Assembly (NCBI GenBank): GCA_024408015.1
Contig: JAKSVJ010000061.1
Coordinates: forward strand, 1-7,101
Reading direction: 5' to 3'
From: Clostridia bacterium
Lineage (GTDB): Bacteria; Bacillota; Clostridia; Oscillospirales; CAG-272
Length of the DNA: 7,101 bases
Below the pieces are notes generated by a model. The model was not told where the DNA came from and searched no databases. It worked only from the letters and a program-made list of their open reading frames with translations. Shown here piece after piece: positions 1 to 5,025 of the stretch. The translations under genes and the position numbers were made by a program. The stretch's first letter is position 1, and each line of letters begins with the position of its first letter.

Positions 1-244
1 TTTCAACCCATTTAACAAGTACATCGCCGAGGAATACATACATGAAAATGCCAAATGCAATTGAAATAGCACCAATGATTATACCAGCAATAGCATATCC
101 ACTGGCTTTACCAGATTCTTTCTTCTCTTGAACAAAACCAATGATTGAAAGAATACAACCAGTTAAGCCAAATACTACGAATGTATTCAAAATAAGAGAA
201 ATCAAACTAAAGATAAAACCAATTTTAGTAAACTTATTTTTCAT
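1..244 (-). CDS. Small two-helix membrane protein, DUF4190-like, 3' end outside window
   Basis: An open frame starts with ATG at 244-242 and reads 81 codons to the window edge without a stop, so the C-terminus is missing. A strong ribosome binding site, AAGGAG at 258-253, sits 8 nt before the ATG and fixes the start. The protein has a short basic N-terminus (MKNKFTK), a long hydrophobic stretch at about residues 9-37, a short charged turn (QEKKESGKASG, about 39-49) and a second hydrophobic stretch at about 50-73 (AIAGIIIGAISIAFGIF). Two glycine-rich helices joined by a turn with SGK followed by AIAGIIIG resemble the small DUF4190-type membrane proteins of Gram-positive bacteria; this is recall, not a search. 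Function is unknown. It begins 25 nt after the encoded CCA of tRNA-Gly, with no terminator between them, so it is probably cotranscribed with that tRNA. The reading frame is well supported; the family call is tentative. Confidence 0.75.
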   Translation of the reverse strand, partial: MKNKFTKIGFIFSLISLILNTFVVFGLTGCILSIIGFVQEKKESGKASGYAIAGIIIGAISIAFGIFMYVFLGDVLVKWVE

Positions 245-269
245 GTTAATATCTCCTTCATAAAATAAA

Positions 270-345
270 TGGAGCGGATTACGGGGCTCGAACCCGCCAC
301 CTCGACCTTGGCAAGGTCGCGCTCTACCAAATGAGCTAAATCCGC
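270..345 (-). tRNA. tRNA-Gly (anticodon GCC), CCA encoded
   Basis: The minus strand folds into a full 76-nt cloverleaf. The 7-bp acceptor stem is GCGGATT paired with AATCCGC, and the D arm is GCTC/GAGC with GG in its loop. The 5-bp anticodon stem is CGACC/GGTCG around the loop TTGCCAA, giving anticodon GCC. The T arm is GCGGG/CCCGT around TTCGAGC, with one G-U closing pair. The discriminator base is U and CCA is encoded at 272-270. GCC reads the glycine codons GGC and GGU. All invariant positions I checked are normal, so it should be functional. It has its own promoter about 8 nt upstream of the mature 5' end and is followed closely by a small membrane-protein gene. Confidence 0.97.
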
Positions 346-359
346 GTTTCATCGTGATT

Positions 360-388
360 ATGATATCACAAAAAACAACAGTTGTCAA
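360..388 (-). promoter_or_regulatory. Sigma-A promoter of tRNA-Gly
   Basis: Reading the minus strand, a perfect -35 TTGACA lies at 388-383, followed by a 17-bp spacer and a -10 TATCAT at 365-360. TG sits at the extended -10 position. Transcription would start near 353, leaving about 8 nt of leader before the mature tRNA 5' end at 345. It lies just after the mnmE terminator, so the tRNA forms a separate unit. The sequence between terminator and -35 (389-420) shows nothing else. Confidence 0.85.
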
Positions 389-420
389 CAAATTGCCACT
401 AACTTTGATTGATAAATAAC

Positions 421-445
421 AAAAAAGGTAGGCGAACCTACCTTT
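421..445 (-). terminator. Intrinsic terminator after mnmE
   Basis: A perfect 9-bp stem (AAAGGTAGG at 445-437 with CCTACCTTT at 432-424) closes a TTCG tetraloop. The run of T continues to 421, giving six T in all. It begins 11 nt after the mnmE stop codon and reads in the same direction. It marks the end of the rpmH-to-mnmE block and separates it from the tRNA-Gly promoter. Confidence 0.93.
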
Positions 446-456
446 AAACTTTAAAA

Positions 457-1842
457 TCATTTGCCAACACAGAATTTGTGGAATATATCGTTTACTATAT
501 CAATTCCCACTTCTCTACCATCAAGTTGTGAGAGTTCTACCATAGCTCTTTCGAGTTCACTACCAGCAATATCTGGTCCTAATTCTTTAAGTGCCACAAT
601 AGCGCTATTGCATAAATCGTATGCTCTACAAATTGATGCATATTGTCTAGCGTTTGTTACAACAGCATCATTGGAATCAATAATTTCTCCATCAACAACT
701 AATTTGTTGATAATATCAACAAGTACATATTTTGACTTATCATCATTAGCTGAAATCTTAACTATATTCTTGAACTTATCCTCTATTTCATTAATGTTTA
801 ACTTCTGAGCCAAGTCTGTCTTATTTATAACGCAAACAACACATGCCCCGTTCTGCTCACATTCGGAAATAAGTTCCAATACTTCTCTATCTTCATCATC
901 AAAATCTCTTGATGAATCAAATACAGCTAAGATTAATTCGCTCTTTCTTACTTCATCAAAACTTCTATCCACGCCAATCTTTTCGATACTGTCACTTGAT
1001 TCTCTAATACCCGCAGTATCATGAAGATTTAATGTTACATCACCGCATACAACAGTTTCTGAAATAACGTCACGAGTTGTACCTGCAATATCAGTTACAA
1101 TAGCTCTTTGATCGCCATATAGTAAATTCAAAATAGTTGATTTGCCTGTGTTTGGTTTTCCACACAAAACTGTGCTTATGCCTTCACATACTGCATGACC
1201 AGTTTTATATGATTTCTTCAAGCCATCTAGCATTGATTTTGCTTCTTCAATACCATCATACATACCATATTCATCAAGCGTTGCGAGATCCTCGTCCGGA
1301 AAATCAATTCCAGCATAGACACTGCCTACGACACTTCGAACTTTTTGGTACACTTTCTCAATTTCTTGTGACAACTTGCCATCGAGATTTTTTCTTGACA
1401 GCTTCAATGCCATCTTGCTTGTGGCATCAATCATTCCAATTACTGATTCAGCTTCTGTCAAAGATAATTTGCCTGCAGAAAAAGCTCTTCTGGTGAATTC
1501 ACCAGGGCCAGCTTGAATAGCTCCAAATCTAAAAGCTAGTTCAAGAATTTCTCTACATAGTATCTCACTACCATGACAGCTAATCTCCACTGTATCTTCA
1601 CCTGTGTACGAATGAGGAGCTTTGAAAACAGTTACTAAACCTTCGTCAAGCACTTCCTTTTCCTCATTTACAATCTTACAAAGAATTGCTTTTCTTGGTT
1701 CTGAACCAAGTTCTGATTTTGATACTAAGAATTTGGAACAAATACTAATTGCATCGTCACCAGAGATTCTTATTACAGCAACACCGCCTTTTCCACGAGG
1801 AGTGGATACTGCAGCAATTGTTGATGAAAACATAGATTCCAT
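457..1842 (-). CDS. mnmE: tRNA modification GTPase MnmE (TrmE)
   Basis: With MnmG, MnmE builds the (carboxymethyl)aminomethyl group at C5 of the wobble uridine (U34) of certain tRNAs, using a methylene-THF-type C1 donor, GTP hydrolysis and FAD on MnmG. The 461-residue product has the usual family length. Its N-terminal folate-binding domain begins SSTIAAVSTPRGKGGVAVIRISG, and GEFTRRAFSAGKLSLTEAE (114-132) marks the helical domain. The inserted G domain has GKPNTGKST (228-236), TTRD (255-258), DTAG (275-278), NKTD (340-343) and SAN (364-366). The protein ends FCVGK, so the conserved C-terminal CxGK (458-461) is present. The first ATG is preferred because AAAGGA (1854-1849) lies 6 nt upstream; the ATG three codons later has no better site. 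It is the last gene of the block, 49 nt after jag, and mnmG does not follow as it often does in bacteria. Confidence 0.98.
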   Translation of the reverse strand: MESMFSSTIAAVSTPRGKGGVAVIRISGDDAISICSKFLVSKSELGSEPRKAILCKIVNEEKEVLDEGLVTVFKAPHSYTGEDTVEISCHGSEILCREILELAFRFGAIQAGPGEFTRRAFSAGKLSLTEAESVIGMIDATSKMALKLSRKNLDGKLSQEIEKVYQKVRSVVGSVYAGIDFPDEDLATLDEYGMYDGIEEAKSMLDGLKKSYKTGHAVCEGISTVLCGKPNTGKSTILNLLYGDQRAIVTDIAGTTRDVISETVVCGDVTLNLHDTAGIRESSDSIEKIGVDRSFDEVRKSELILAVFDSSRDFDDEDREVLELISECEQNGACVVCVINKTDLAQKLNINEIEDKFKNIVKISANDDKSKYVLVDIINKLVVDGEIIDSNDAVVTNARQYASICRAYDLCNSAIVALKELGPDIAGSELERAMVELSQLDGREVGIDIVNDIFHKFCVGK

Positions 1843-1862
1843 ATATTATCCTTTAATAACAA

Positions 1863-1893
1863 ATGGGCATCACAAGGATGCCCATGTTTTTTT
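1863..1893. terminator. Hairpin between jag and mnmE, possible attenuator
   Basis: A perfect 9-bp inverted repeat (ATGGGCATC at 1863-1871, GATGCCCAT at 1877-1885, 5-nt loop) fills much of the 49-nt jag-mnmE gap. On the minus strand it is followed by TTTGTTATT, a broken T-rich stretch, so it could act as a leaky terminator or 3' end for jag while letting some polymerase reach mnmE. The better T run, seven T at 1887-1893, lies on the plus-strand side. There it could stop antisense transcription entering jag. The direction of action cannot be decided from sequence alone. Confidence 0.5.
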
Positions 1894-2752
1894 ACTGATC
1901 AAATGTGCTTGAAAATTCCTTGAGCTTTTCAAAATATGAATCAAGGTCTTTAGCCTTTTCAATCTTTCTAGGCTCATGATATGGGAGATCAGAACGCTTG
2001 ATACTTGGAGCTGCTGCTTCTTTATTATCATGCTTTCTCTGTTTTCCACCTTTTGAACCCTTAGATTTATTTGAGTTAGAATTTTCCATTACTTTTACAT
2101 TTTCTTCTGTTGGTACCTCTGCACCGTCAAGGAAAATGACAACTCTTCTGCAACCTTCAGCGCCAACTGATTTTGTTGAAACACCCTCGATTGTTTGAAC
2201 TTCAGAGTGGATAATTCTTCTCTCATATGAACTCATAGGTTCGAGAGATACACTCTTTTTATATTTTTTAGCTTTTGCTACCATACGACGAGCAAGCTGT
2301 CTCAATGTTTGTTCGCGTTTTTCACGATAATTTTCAATATCAACAGATACTCTAGTATATTTTCTATCTTCTGTTTCTTTCTTATTAGCTGCTAAGTTTA
2401 CAAGATACTGGAAAGCGTCAAGTGTATCACCATGATGTCCAATAAGTTCGCTTGAGTCTTCACCTGAAATTGTCATGAGAGCCTCACCATCACCATCATC
2501 ATGGATAGCTACTGTGGCATCAAGTTCCAAGTCTGCAATCAAAGTTTCTGCAAACTTTTTAGCAGCTGCAAGAGGACTGAACACATATGTTACTTTAACT
2601 TGAGCGTCAGTTGAACCGATACCCAAGAAACCACGCTTACCTTCTTCAACAACTTCGTATTTAACTTCTTCAGCTGAAACACCTAATTGTTGAGCGCCTT
2701 TAGCAACAGCTTCTTCAATACTCTTAGCACTAACTGTTACTTCATTCTTCAT
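1892..2752 (-). CDS. jag: KhpB/Jag RNA-binding protein (Jag-N, KH, R3H domains)
   Basis: KhpB (also Jag, EloR) binds RNA and, in Gram-positive relatives, partners with KhpA and affects cell elongation and division; that role is family knowledge. The 286-residue product shows a Jag-N domain at about 1-56, with the signature GKRGFLGIG (38-46). A KH domain follows at about 60-125, carrying the loop GHHG (105-108) in IGHHGDTLDAFQYLV. The R3H domain covers about 130-207, with Arg178 and His182 in YERRIIH. After about residue 210 comes a low-complexity, Lys/Asn/Ser-rich tail (NSNSNKSKGSKGGKQRK), probably disordered, ending in a predicted short helix. The ATG start has GGAAGG (2765-2760) 7 nt upstream. 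It starts 14 nt after the yidC stop and is surely in the same transcript. The pairing with yidC is conserved in many Firmicutes. Confidence 0.96.
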   Translation of the reverse strand: MKNEVTVSAKSIEEAVAKGAQQLGVSAEEVKYEVVEEGKRGFLGIGSTDAQVKVTYVFSPLAAAKKFAETLIADLELDATVAIHDDGDGEALMTISGEDSSELIGHHGDTLDAFQYLVNLAANKKETEDRKYTRVSVDIENYREKREQTLRQLARRMVAKAKKYKKSVSLEPMSSYERRIIHSEVQTIEGVSTKSVGAEGCRRVVIFLDGAEVPTEENVKVMENSNSNKSKGSKGGKQRKHDNKEAAAPSIKRSDLPYHEPRKIEKAKDLDSYFEKLKEFSSTFDQ

Positions 2753-2766
2753 TGTATAACCTTCCG

Positions 2767-3984
2767 TTATTTCTTCTTTTTCTTTAAAGGTGAAGCGCCA
2801 ATATTTTTGTTTGGTTCACCTGGATTTGCTGATTTTGTTTCTTCCTTTGGTTTGTCATAAACTGAATCATAATCTGGAAGAACAGCATAATCTTCTTCTT
2901 CAAAGTCAATTGTATGTAAAGAGTTAGGGTTAGAACGAACACCTTCAACTGCCTTTGGCAATTTGTCTGGTTTTGTATTAGCCTTAAGTTCTTTTTCAGC
3001 TGCCTTATAATCTTCTTCTGTGAATTGAGGAAGTGGCATTGTTTTGTGAAGTATATATGATTGGATAACACCCAAGAAGTTGTTAAACAACCAATAAATA
3101 CCAATAGCTGCTGGTACTACGAACGCAATGTATAATGTCATTGCTGGCATCATCCAGTCCATCATCTTCATCATACAACCAGATTGGCCCTGCTGATCCT
3201 GCTGCATTGGCTGGAAAGACCATTTTCTTGTCAACTTCATTGTTCCAAACTGAGTTCCGAAGTTCAATAATGGAACAAGAACCAAAACTACATTTTGTGT
3301 CCATGGGAATGTCCACAAAGATGTGATGCTTGGTATTTCTGCCAAGAAGTTGTTGATGCCAAACAAGTCGAAGTTTGGAAGTCCTGCATTAACTGCTTTA
3401 GTTACACTTTCAACATAAGTTGCTGCATTTGATAAATACTTTTCAGAACCTGCTAGGAATGTCTGGAAATTAGCCAAGAAAACATCTTTGCCAGATGTGA
3501 ACAAATAGTTGTTCATTTCCTTGATAACCTGAATTTCAGTATATGACTTTGTGAATTCAGTTCCTGCACTCTCAAAGAATGCCTGAAGAGAAGCAACAAT
3601 GTCTGCATTCAAACCAACAACGTGCTGTAATGGATAAATGATTGCCTGATAAAGCAAAAGAATGATTACCATCTGAATGAGCATTGGGAGACAACCACCT
3701 GCAGGATTGTAGCCTTCCTGCTGATAAAGTTCCATGATCTCCTGTTGCATCTTCTGCTGAGTTGCTTTGTCTTCACGTCCTGCATATTTTTTACGAACTG
3801 CCATTTCACGTGGACGAAGCTTAGCTTGACGAATTGATGTCTTTTGCTGCTTGATTCCGAATGGAAGCATTACAATTTTAATCAAAATTGCAAACATTAC
3901 TAATCCAAATAGATAGTTATTACCTACCCAACTGGAAAAGAATTTCAATATCATTCCAAAGAATGAATAAATTGGATTAAGCAT
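2767..3984 (-). CDS. yidC: Membrane protein insertase YidC (SpoIIIJ/Oxa1 type)
   Basis: YidC inserts and folds inner-membrane proteins, alone or with SecYEG. I place the start at ATG 3984-3982 (405 residues, MLNPIYSFFG...) because AAGGAG at 3999-3994 lies 9 nt upstream. An in-frame ATG at 4002 would overlap that site and has no site of its own. Hydrophobic segments fall at about 24-44, 99-119, 231-249, 278-297 and 298-312, matching the five-helix core. The cytoplasmic loop between the first two holds the usual QQEIMELYQQEGYNPAGGCLP. No cysteine occurs near the N-terminus, so it is not a lipoprotein like Bacillus SpoIIIJ. Lys36 (in ILIKIVMLPF) stands where the groove Arg is usual. The outer loop after the second helix is about 110 residues, longer than in Bacillus. 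A hydrophilic tail of about 93 residues ends in five lysines and may contact ribosomes. It overlaps the yidD stop by 8 nt. Confidence 0.96.
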   Translation of the reverse strand: MLNPIYSFFGMILKFFSSWVGNNYLFGLVMFAILIKIVMLPFGIKQQKTSIRQAKLRPREMAVRKKYAGREDKATQQKMQQEIMELYQQEGYNPAGGCLPMLIQMVIILLLYQAIIYPLQHVVGLNADIVASLQAFFESAGTEFTKSYTEIQVIKEMNNYLFTSGKDVFLANFQTFLAGSEKYLSNAATYVESVTKAVNAGLPNFDLFGINNFLAEIPSITSLWTFPWTQNVVLVLVPLLNFGTQFGTMKLTRKWSFQPMQQDQQGQSGCMMKMMDWMMPAMTLYIAFVVPAAIGIYWLFNNFLGVIQSYILHKTMPLPQFTEEDYKAAEKELKANTKPDKLPKAVEGVRSNPNSLHTIDFEEEDYAVLPDYDSVYDKPKEETKSANPGEPNKNIGASPLKKKKK

Positions 3985-4249
3985 CCTTATTTTCTCCTTC
4001 ATTATTGTGCTGTGGTTCGGCTTTTACTCTGCGTTTTCTCTTGGGAACAGGGTCCTCTCCACCGCGACAGAATGGATTACAGCGCAAAACGCGCCATACA
4101 GTCAACCCAAAACCGCAAATAAATCCCCACTCTCTAAATGCTTCAATAGCATATTGAGAACATGTTGGTGTAAATCTACAACATGGGGCCTTTAATGGCG
4201 ATATGAATTTTTGATAAAAACTAATAAGCCATATTGCTATGTACTTCAT
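3977..4249 (-). CDS. yidD: YidD, membrane protein insertion efficiency factor
   Basis: YidD is a small membrane-associated protein that assists YidC-dependent insertion; its exact mechanism is not settled. The 90-residue product shows the whole family core. An amphipathic N-terminus (IAIWLISFYQKFISPLK) is followed by CCRFTPTCSQYAIEAFREWG (23-42) and then by WRVLRCNPFCRGGEDPVP. The conserved cysteines are at 23, 24, 30, 57 and 61. The tail after residue 68 is basic and then acidic (KRKRRVK ... NNEGENKDA). Its ATG overlaps the rnpA stop as ATGA (4249-4246), and GAGGA (4260-4256) inside the end of rnpA serves as ribosome binding site with 6-nt spacing. Its 3' end contains the yidC ribosome binding site and start. 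The rnpA, yidD and yidC genes are therefore probably translationally coupled. Confidence 0.97.
   Translation of the reverse strand: MKYIAIWLISFYQKFISPLKAPCCRFTPTCSQYAIEAFREWGFICGFGLTVWRVLRCNPFCRGGEDPVPKRKRRVKAEPQHNNEGENKDA
3994..3999 (-). promoter_or_regulatory. Ribosome binding site that fixes the yidC start
   Basis: AAGGAG lies inside the last codons of yidD, 9 nt before ATG 3984-3982. It decides against the in-frame ATG at 4002-4000, which is placed directly against this site and is preceded by CACAGCACAATA without any purine-rich complement to 16S rRNA. Confidence 0.85.
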
Positions 4250-4629
4250 ATTTTATCCTCAATCATTCCGAGTTTCTTGAAAGCATATATAAGATCTGCC
4301 ATAACGTCAGTACTCTTTGCTGTAATTGCCGCTTCTTTACCAACAATAACAACTAGCTTTCCTTTTTTAAGACTGTAGTTCTTATCTGTTAATCTATACG
4401 CCTCTCGTATTATTCTTCTAACACGTGTACGTATAACCGCCTTTCCGAGCTTTTTTGAAACCGTTATCCCTACTCGGTTTATCCTCTTCTTGAGCGGATT
4501 CTCGCGTTCAAGACGCGATGCGTGGTAATCGATCAATACATATACCACAATATGTTTACAGGAGACCTTATCTCCTTTTGCGTACACCTTCTTATAAAGG
4601 TGATTTTCGGATATTGCTATGTTTTTCAA
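4246..4629 (-). CDS. rnpA: Ribonuclease P protein component, TTG start
   Basis: RnpA is the protein cofactor of the RNase P ribozyme, which removes 5' leaders from precursor tRNAs. The 127-residue product has normal length. The family core reads NRVGITVSKKLGKAVIRTRVRRIIREAYR (51-79), followed by the strand KLVVIVGKEA. The usual RNR box is RTR here (Arg67-Thr68-Arg69), with the neighbouring basic residues and RE kept. The start codon is TTG (4629-4627), supported by CGGAG (4641-4637) with 7-nt spacing. The only nearby ATG (4634-4632) is out of frame and reads ATG CAT TGA. The gene lies 69 nt after rpmH behind an attenuator-type hairpin, which should lower its expression relative to L34. Its stop overlaps the yidD start. 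Confidence 0.96.
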   Translation of the reverse strand: MKNIAISENHLYKKVYAKGDKVSCKHIVVYVLIDYHASRLERENPLKKRINRVGITVSKKLGKAVIRTRVRRIIREAYRLTDKNYSLKKGKLVVIVGKEAAITAKSTDVMADLIYAFKKLGMIEDKI

Positions 4630-4636
4630 TGCATTT

Positions 4637-4641
4637 CTCCG
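4637..4641 (-). promoter_or_regulatory. Ribosome binding site that fixes the rnpA TTG start
   Basis: CGGAG lies 7 nt before TTG 4629-4627, the right distance for initiation. The same site is only 2 nt from the out-of-frame ATG at 4634-4632, too close to use. It stands just after the T run of the rpmH/rnpA hairpin. Confidence 0.75.
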
Positions 4642-4647
4642 TTACTT

Positions 4648-4683
4648 AAAAAAATCAAAGCCTATGTTATGAGCACAGGCTTT
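4648..4683 (-). terminator. Attenuator-type terminator between rpmH and rnpA
   Basis: On the minus strand AAAGCCTGTG (4683-4674) pairs with CATAGGCTTT (4666-4657) over 10 bp, including one G-U pair, around a 7-nt loop. It is followed by GA and then seven T (4654-4648). It lies 15 nt after the rpmH stop and just ahead of the rnpA ribosome binding site. No separate rnpA promoter is evident in the gap, so it most likely acts as a partial terminator. That would let the abundant L34 be made in large excess over RnpA. Confidence 0.85.
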
Positions 4684-4698
4684 CTTAGTGAATAAAAA

Positions 4699-4833
4699 TT
4701 AATAGGAGAGTCTTGCTCTACCTTTTGCACGTCTTCTCTTGAGAACCTTGCGGCCGTCTGCAGTGCTCATTCTTTTACGGAAGCCATGAACTTTTTCACG
4801 CTGGATTTTTTTAGGCTGATATGTTCTTTTCAT
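4699..4833 (-). CDS. rpmH: 50S ribosomal protein L34 (bL34)
   Basis: bL34 is a small, very basic protein of the large ribosomal subunit. The 44-residue product begins MKRTYQPKKIQREKVHGFRK and continues with RMSTADGRKVL and RRRAKGRARLSY, matching the family's MKRT(F/Y)QP, HGFR.RM, GRKVL.RRRAKGR.RL pattern at the standard length of 44. ATG 4833-4831 is preceded by GGAGG (4845-4841) with 7-nt spacing, one of the strongest ribosome binding sites in the window. It is the first gene of the block and has its own near-consensus promoter with a leader of about 50 nt. In many bacteria dnaA lies next to it; here lacZ does. Confidence 0.99.
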   Translation of the reverse strand: MKRTYQPKKIQREKVHGFRKRMSTADGRKVLKRRRAKGRARLSY

Positions 4834-4885
4834 CGTCGCACCTCCTTTTTGCCGTTTTCAAACGACATATTGCTACAGTTACAGT

Positions 4886-4907
4886 GGCTATTATATACCG
4901 AATAGCC
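4886..4907. repeat. Inverted repeat over the rpmH -10 element
   Basis: Perfect 7-bp arms, GGCTATT at 4886-4892 and AATAGCC at 4901-4907, are separated by 8 bp. The repeat contains the -10 hexamer (4890-4895) and part of the spacer. The predicted transcription start is near 4883, so almost none of it is transcribed. It would act as DNA, for example as an operator, and not as an RNA hairpin. The symmetry could also be chance in AT-rich promoter DNA. Confidence 0.5.
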
Positions 4908-4919
4908 TTTTATTGTCAA
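4890..4919 (-). promoter_or_regulatory. Main sigma-A promoter of the rpmH block
   Basis: On the minus strand a perfect -35 TTGACA (4919-4914) and a perfect -10 TATAAT (4895-4890) are separated by 18 bp. The start would be near 4883, giving a leader of about 50 nt. Directly upstream (4921-4950) the DNA is almost only A and T (AATTATAGAATTAAAAAATTA), like an UP element. This fits the high output needed for a ribosomal protein gene. Confidence 0.92.
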
Positions 4920-4964
4920 GTAATTTTTTAATTCTATAATTCAATTGTTTGATTTTAAACTCAT

Positions 4965-4993
4965 TTTATCTTTCATGTGGGGAAAAATGTCAA
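4965..4993 (-). promoter_or_regulatory. Possible second upstream rpmH promoter
   Basis: A second TTGACA (4993-4988) lies in the loop of the post-lacZ hairpin. With a 17-bp spacer the -10 would be GATAAA (4970-4965, four of six consensus bases); TAAAAT is available at 19 bp. It is a weak candidate, given mainly because its -35 is perfect and it is enclosed by an inverted repeat. Confidence 0.25.
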
Positions 4994-5008
4994 AATTCTT
5001 CCCCACAT
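4975..5008. repeat. 10-bp inverted repeat after lacZ, terminator-like on the plus side
   Basis: ATGTGGGGAA (4975-4984) and TTCCCCACAT (4999-5008) form a perfect 10-bp stem with a 14-nt loop, starting 17 nt after the lacZ stop. In the lacZ direction the stem is followed by GAAAGATAAAAT, without a T run, so it is a poor intrinsic terminator. On the plus strand it is followed by AAAGC and seven T (5014-5020), a better match in the direction that would block antisense reading of lacZ. It could be a 3'-end stabilising hairpin for lacZ mRNA or an operator around the candidate promoter in its loop. Confidence 0.6.
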
Positions 5009-5025
5009 AAAGCTTTTTTTAACGC

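Noticed and set aside
239..262. Six-codon frame ATG AAG GAG ATA TTA ACA TGA just before the small membrane protein, its stop overlapping the real ATG
   Set aside because: It has no ribosome binding site of its own; its codons are the binding site of the real gene, so the overlap is a by-product.
381..389. GTTGTCAAC palindrome overlapping the tRNA-Gly -35 as an operator
   Set aside because: Only 4-bp arms, and most of it is accounted for by the consensus TTGACA itself.
1831..1833. Internal ATG (Met4) as the mnmE start
   Set aside because: AAAGGA is placed 6 nt before the first ATG, and no better site precedes the second.
461..1912. Plus-strand open frames of 60-120 codons opposite mnmE and the start of the jag gap
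   Set aside because: They are the reverse side of a clear GTPase gene, lack ribosome binding sites and give cysteine- and serine-rich products with no recognisable motif.
4000..4002. ATG at 4002 as the yidC start
   Set aside because: It lacks a ribosome binding site and lies directly on the AAGGAG that serves the ATG at 3984.
4976..5007. TTCCCCACA on both strands as a pair of DnaA boxes marking an origin
   Set aside because: Each copy differs from TTATCCACA at two positions, there are only two and they are simply the arms of one hairpin; no dnaA or AT-rich unwinding array lies beside them.
4975..5010. Plus-strand frame ATG to TAA of 11 codons (MWGKMSKFFPT) within the post-lacZ hairpin
   Set aside because: No ribosome binding site precedes it, it is made of the hairpin arms, and it is antisense to the local transcription.
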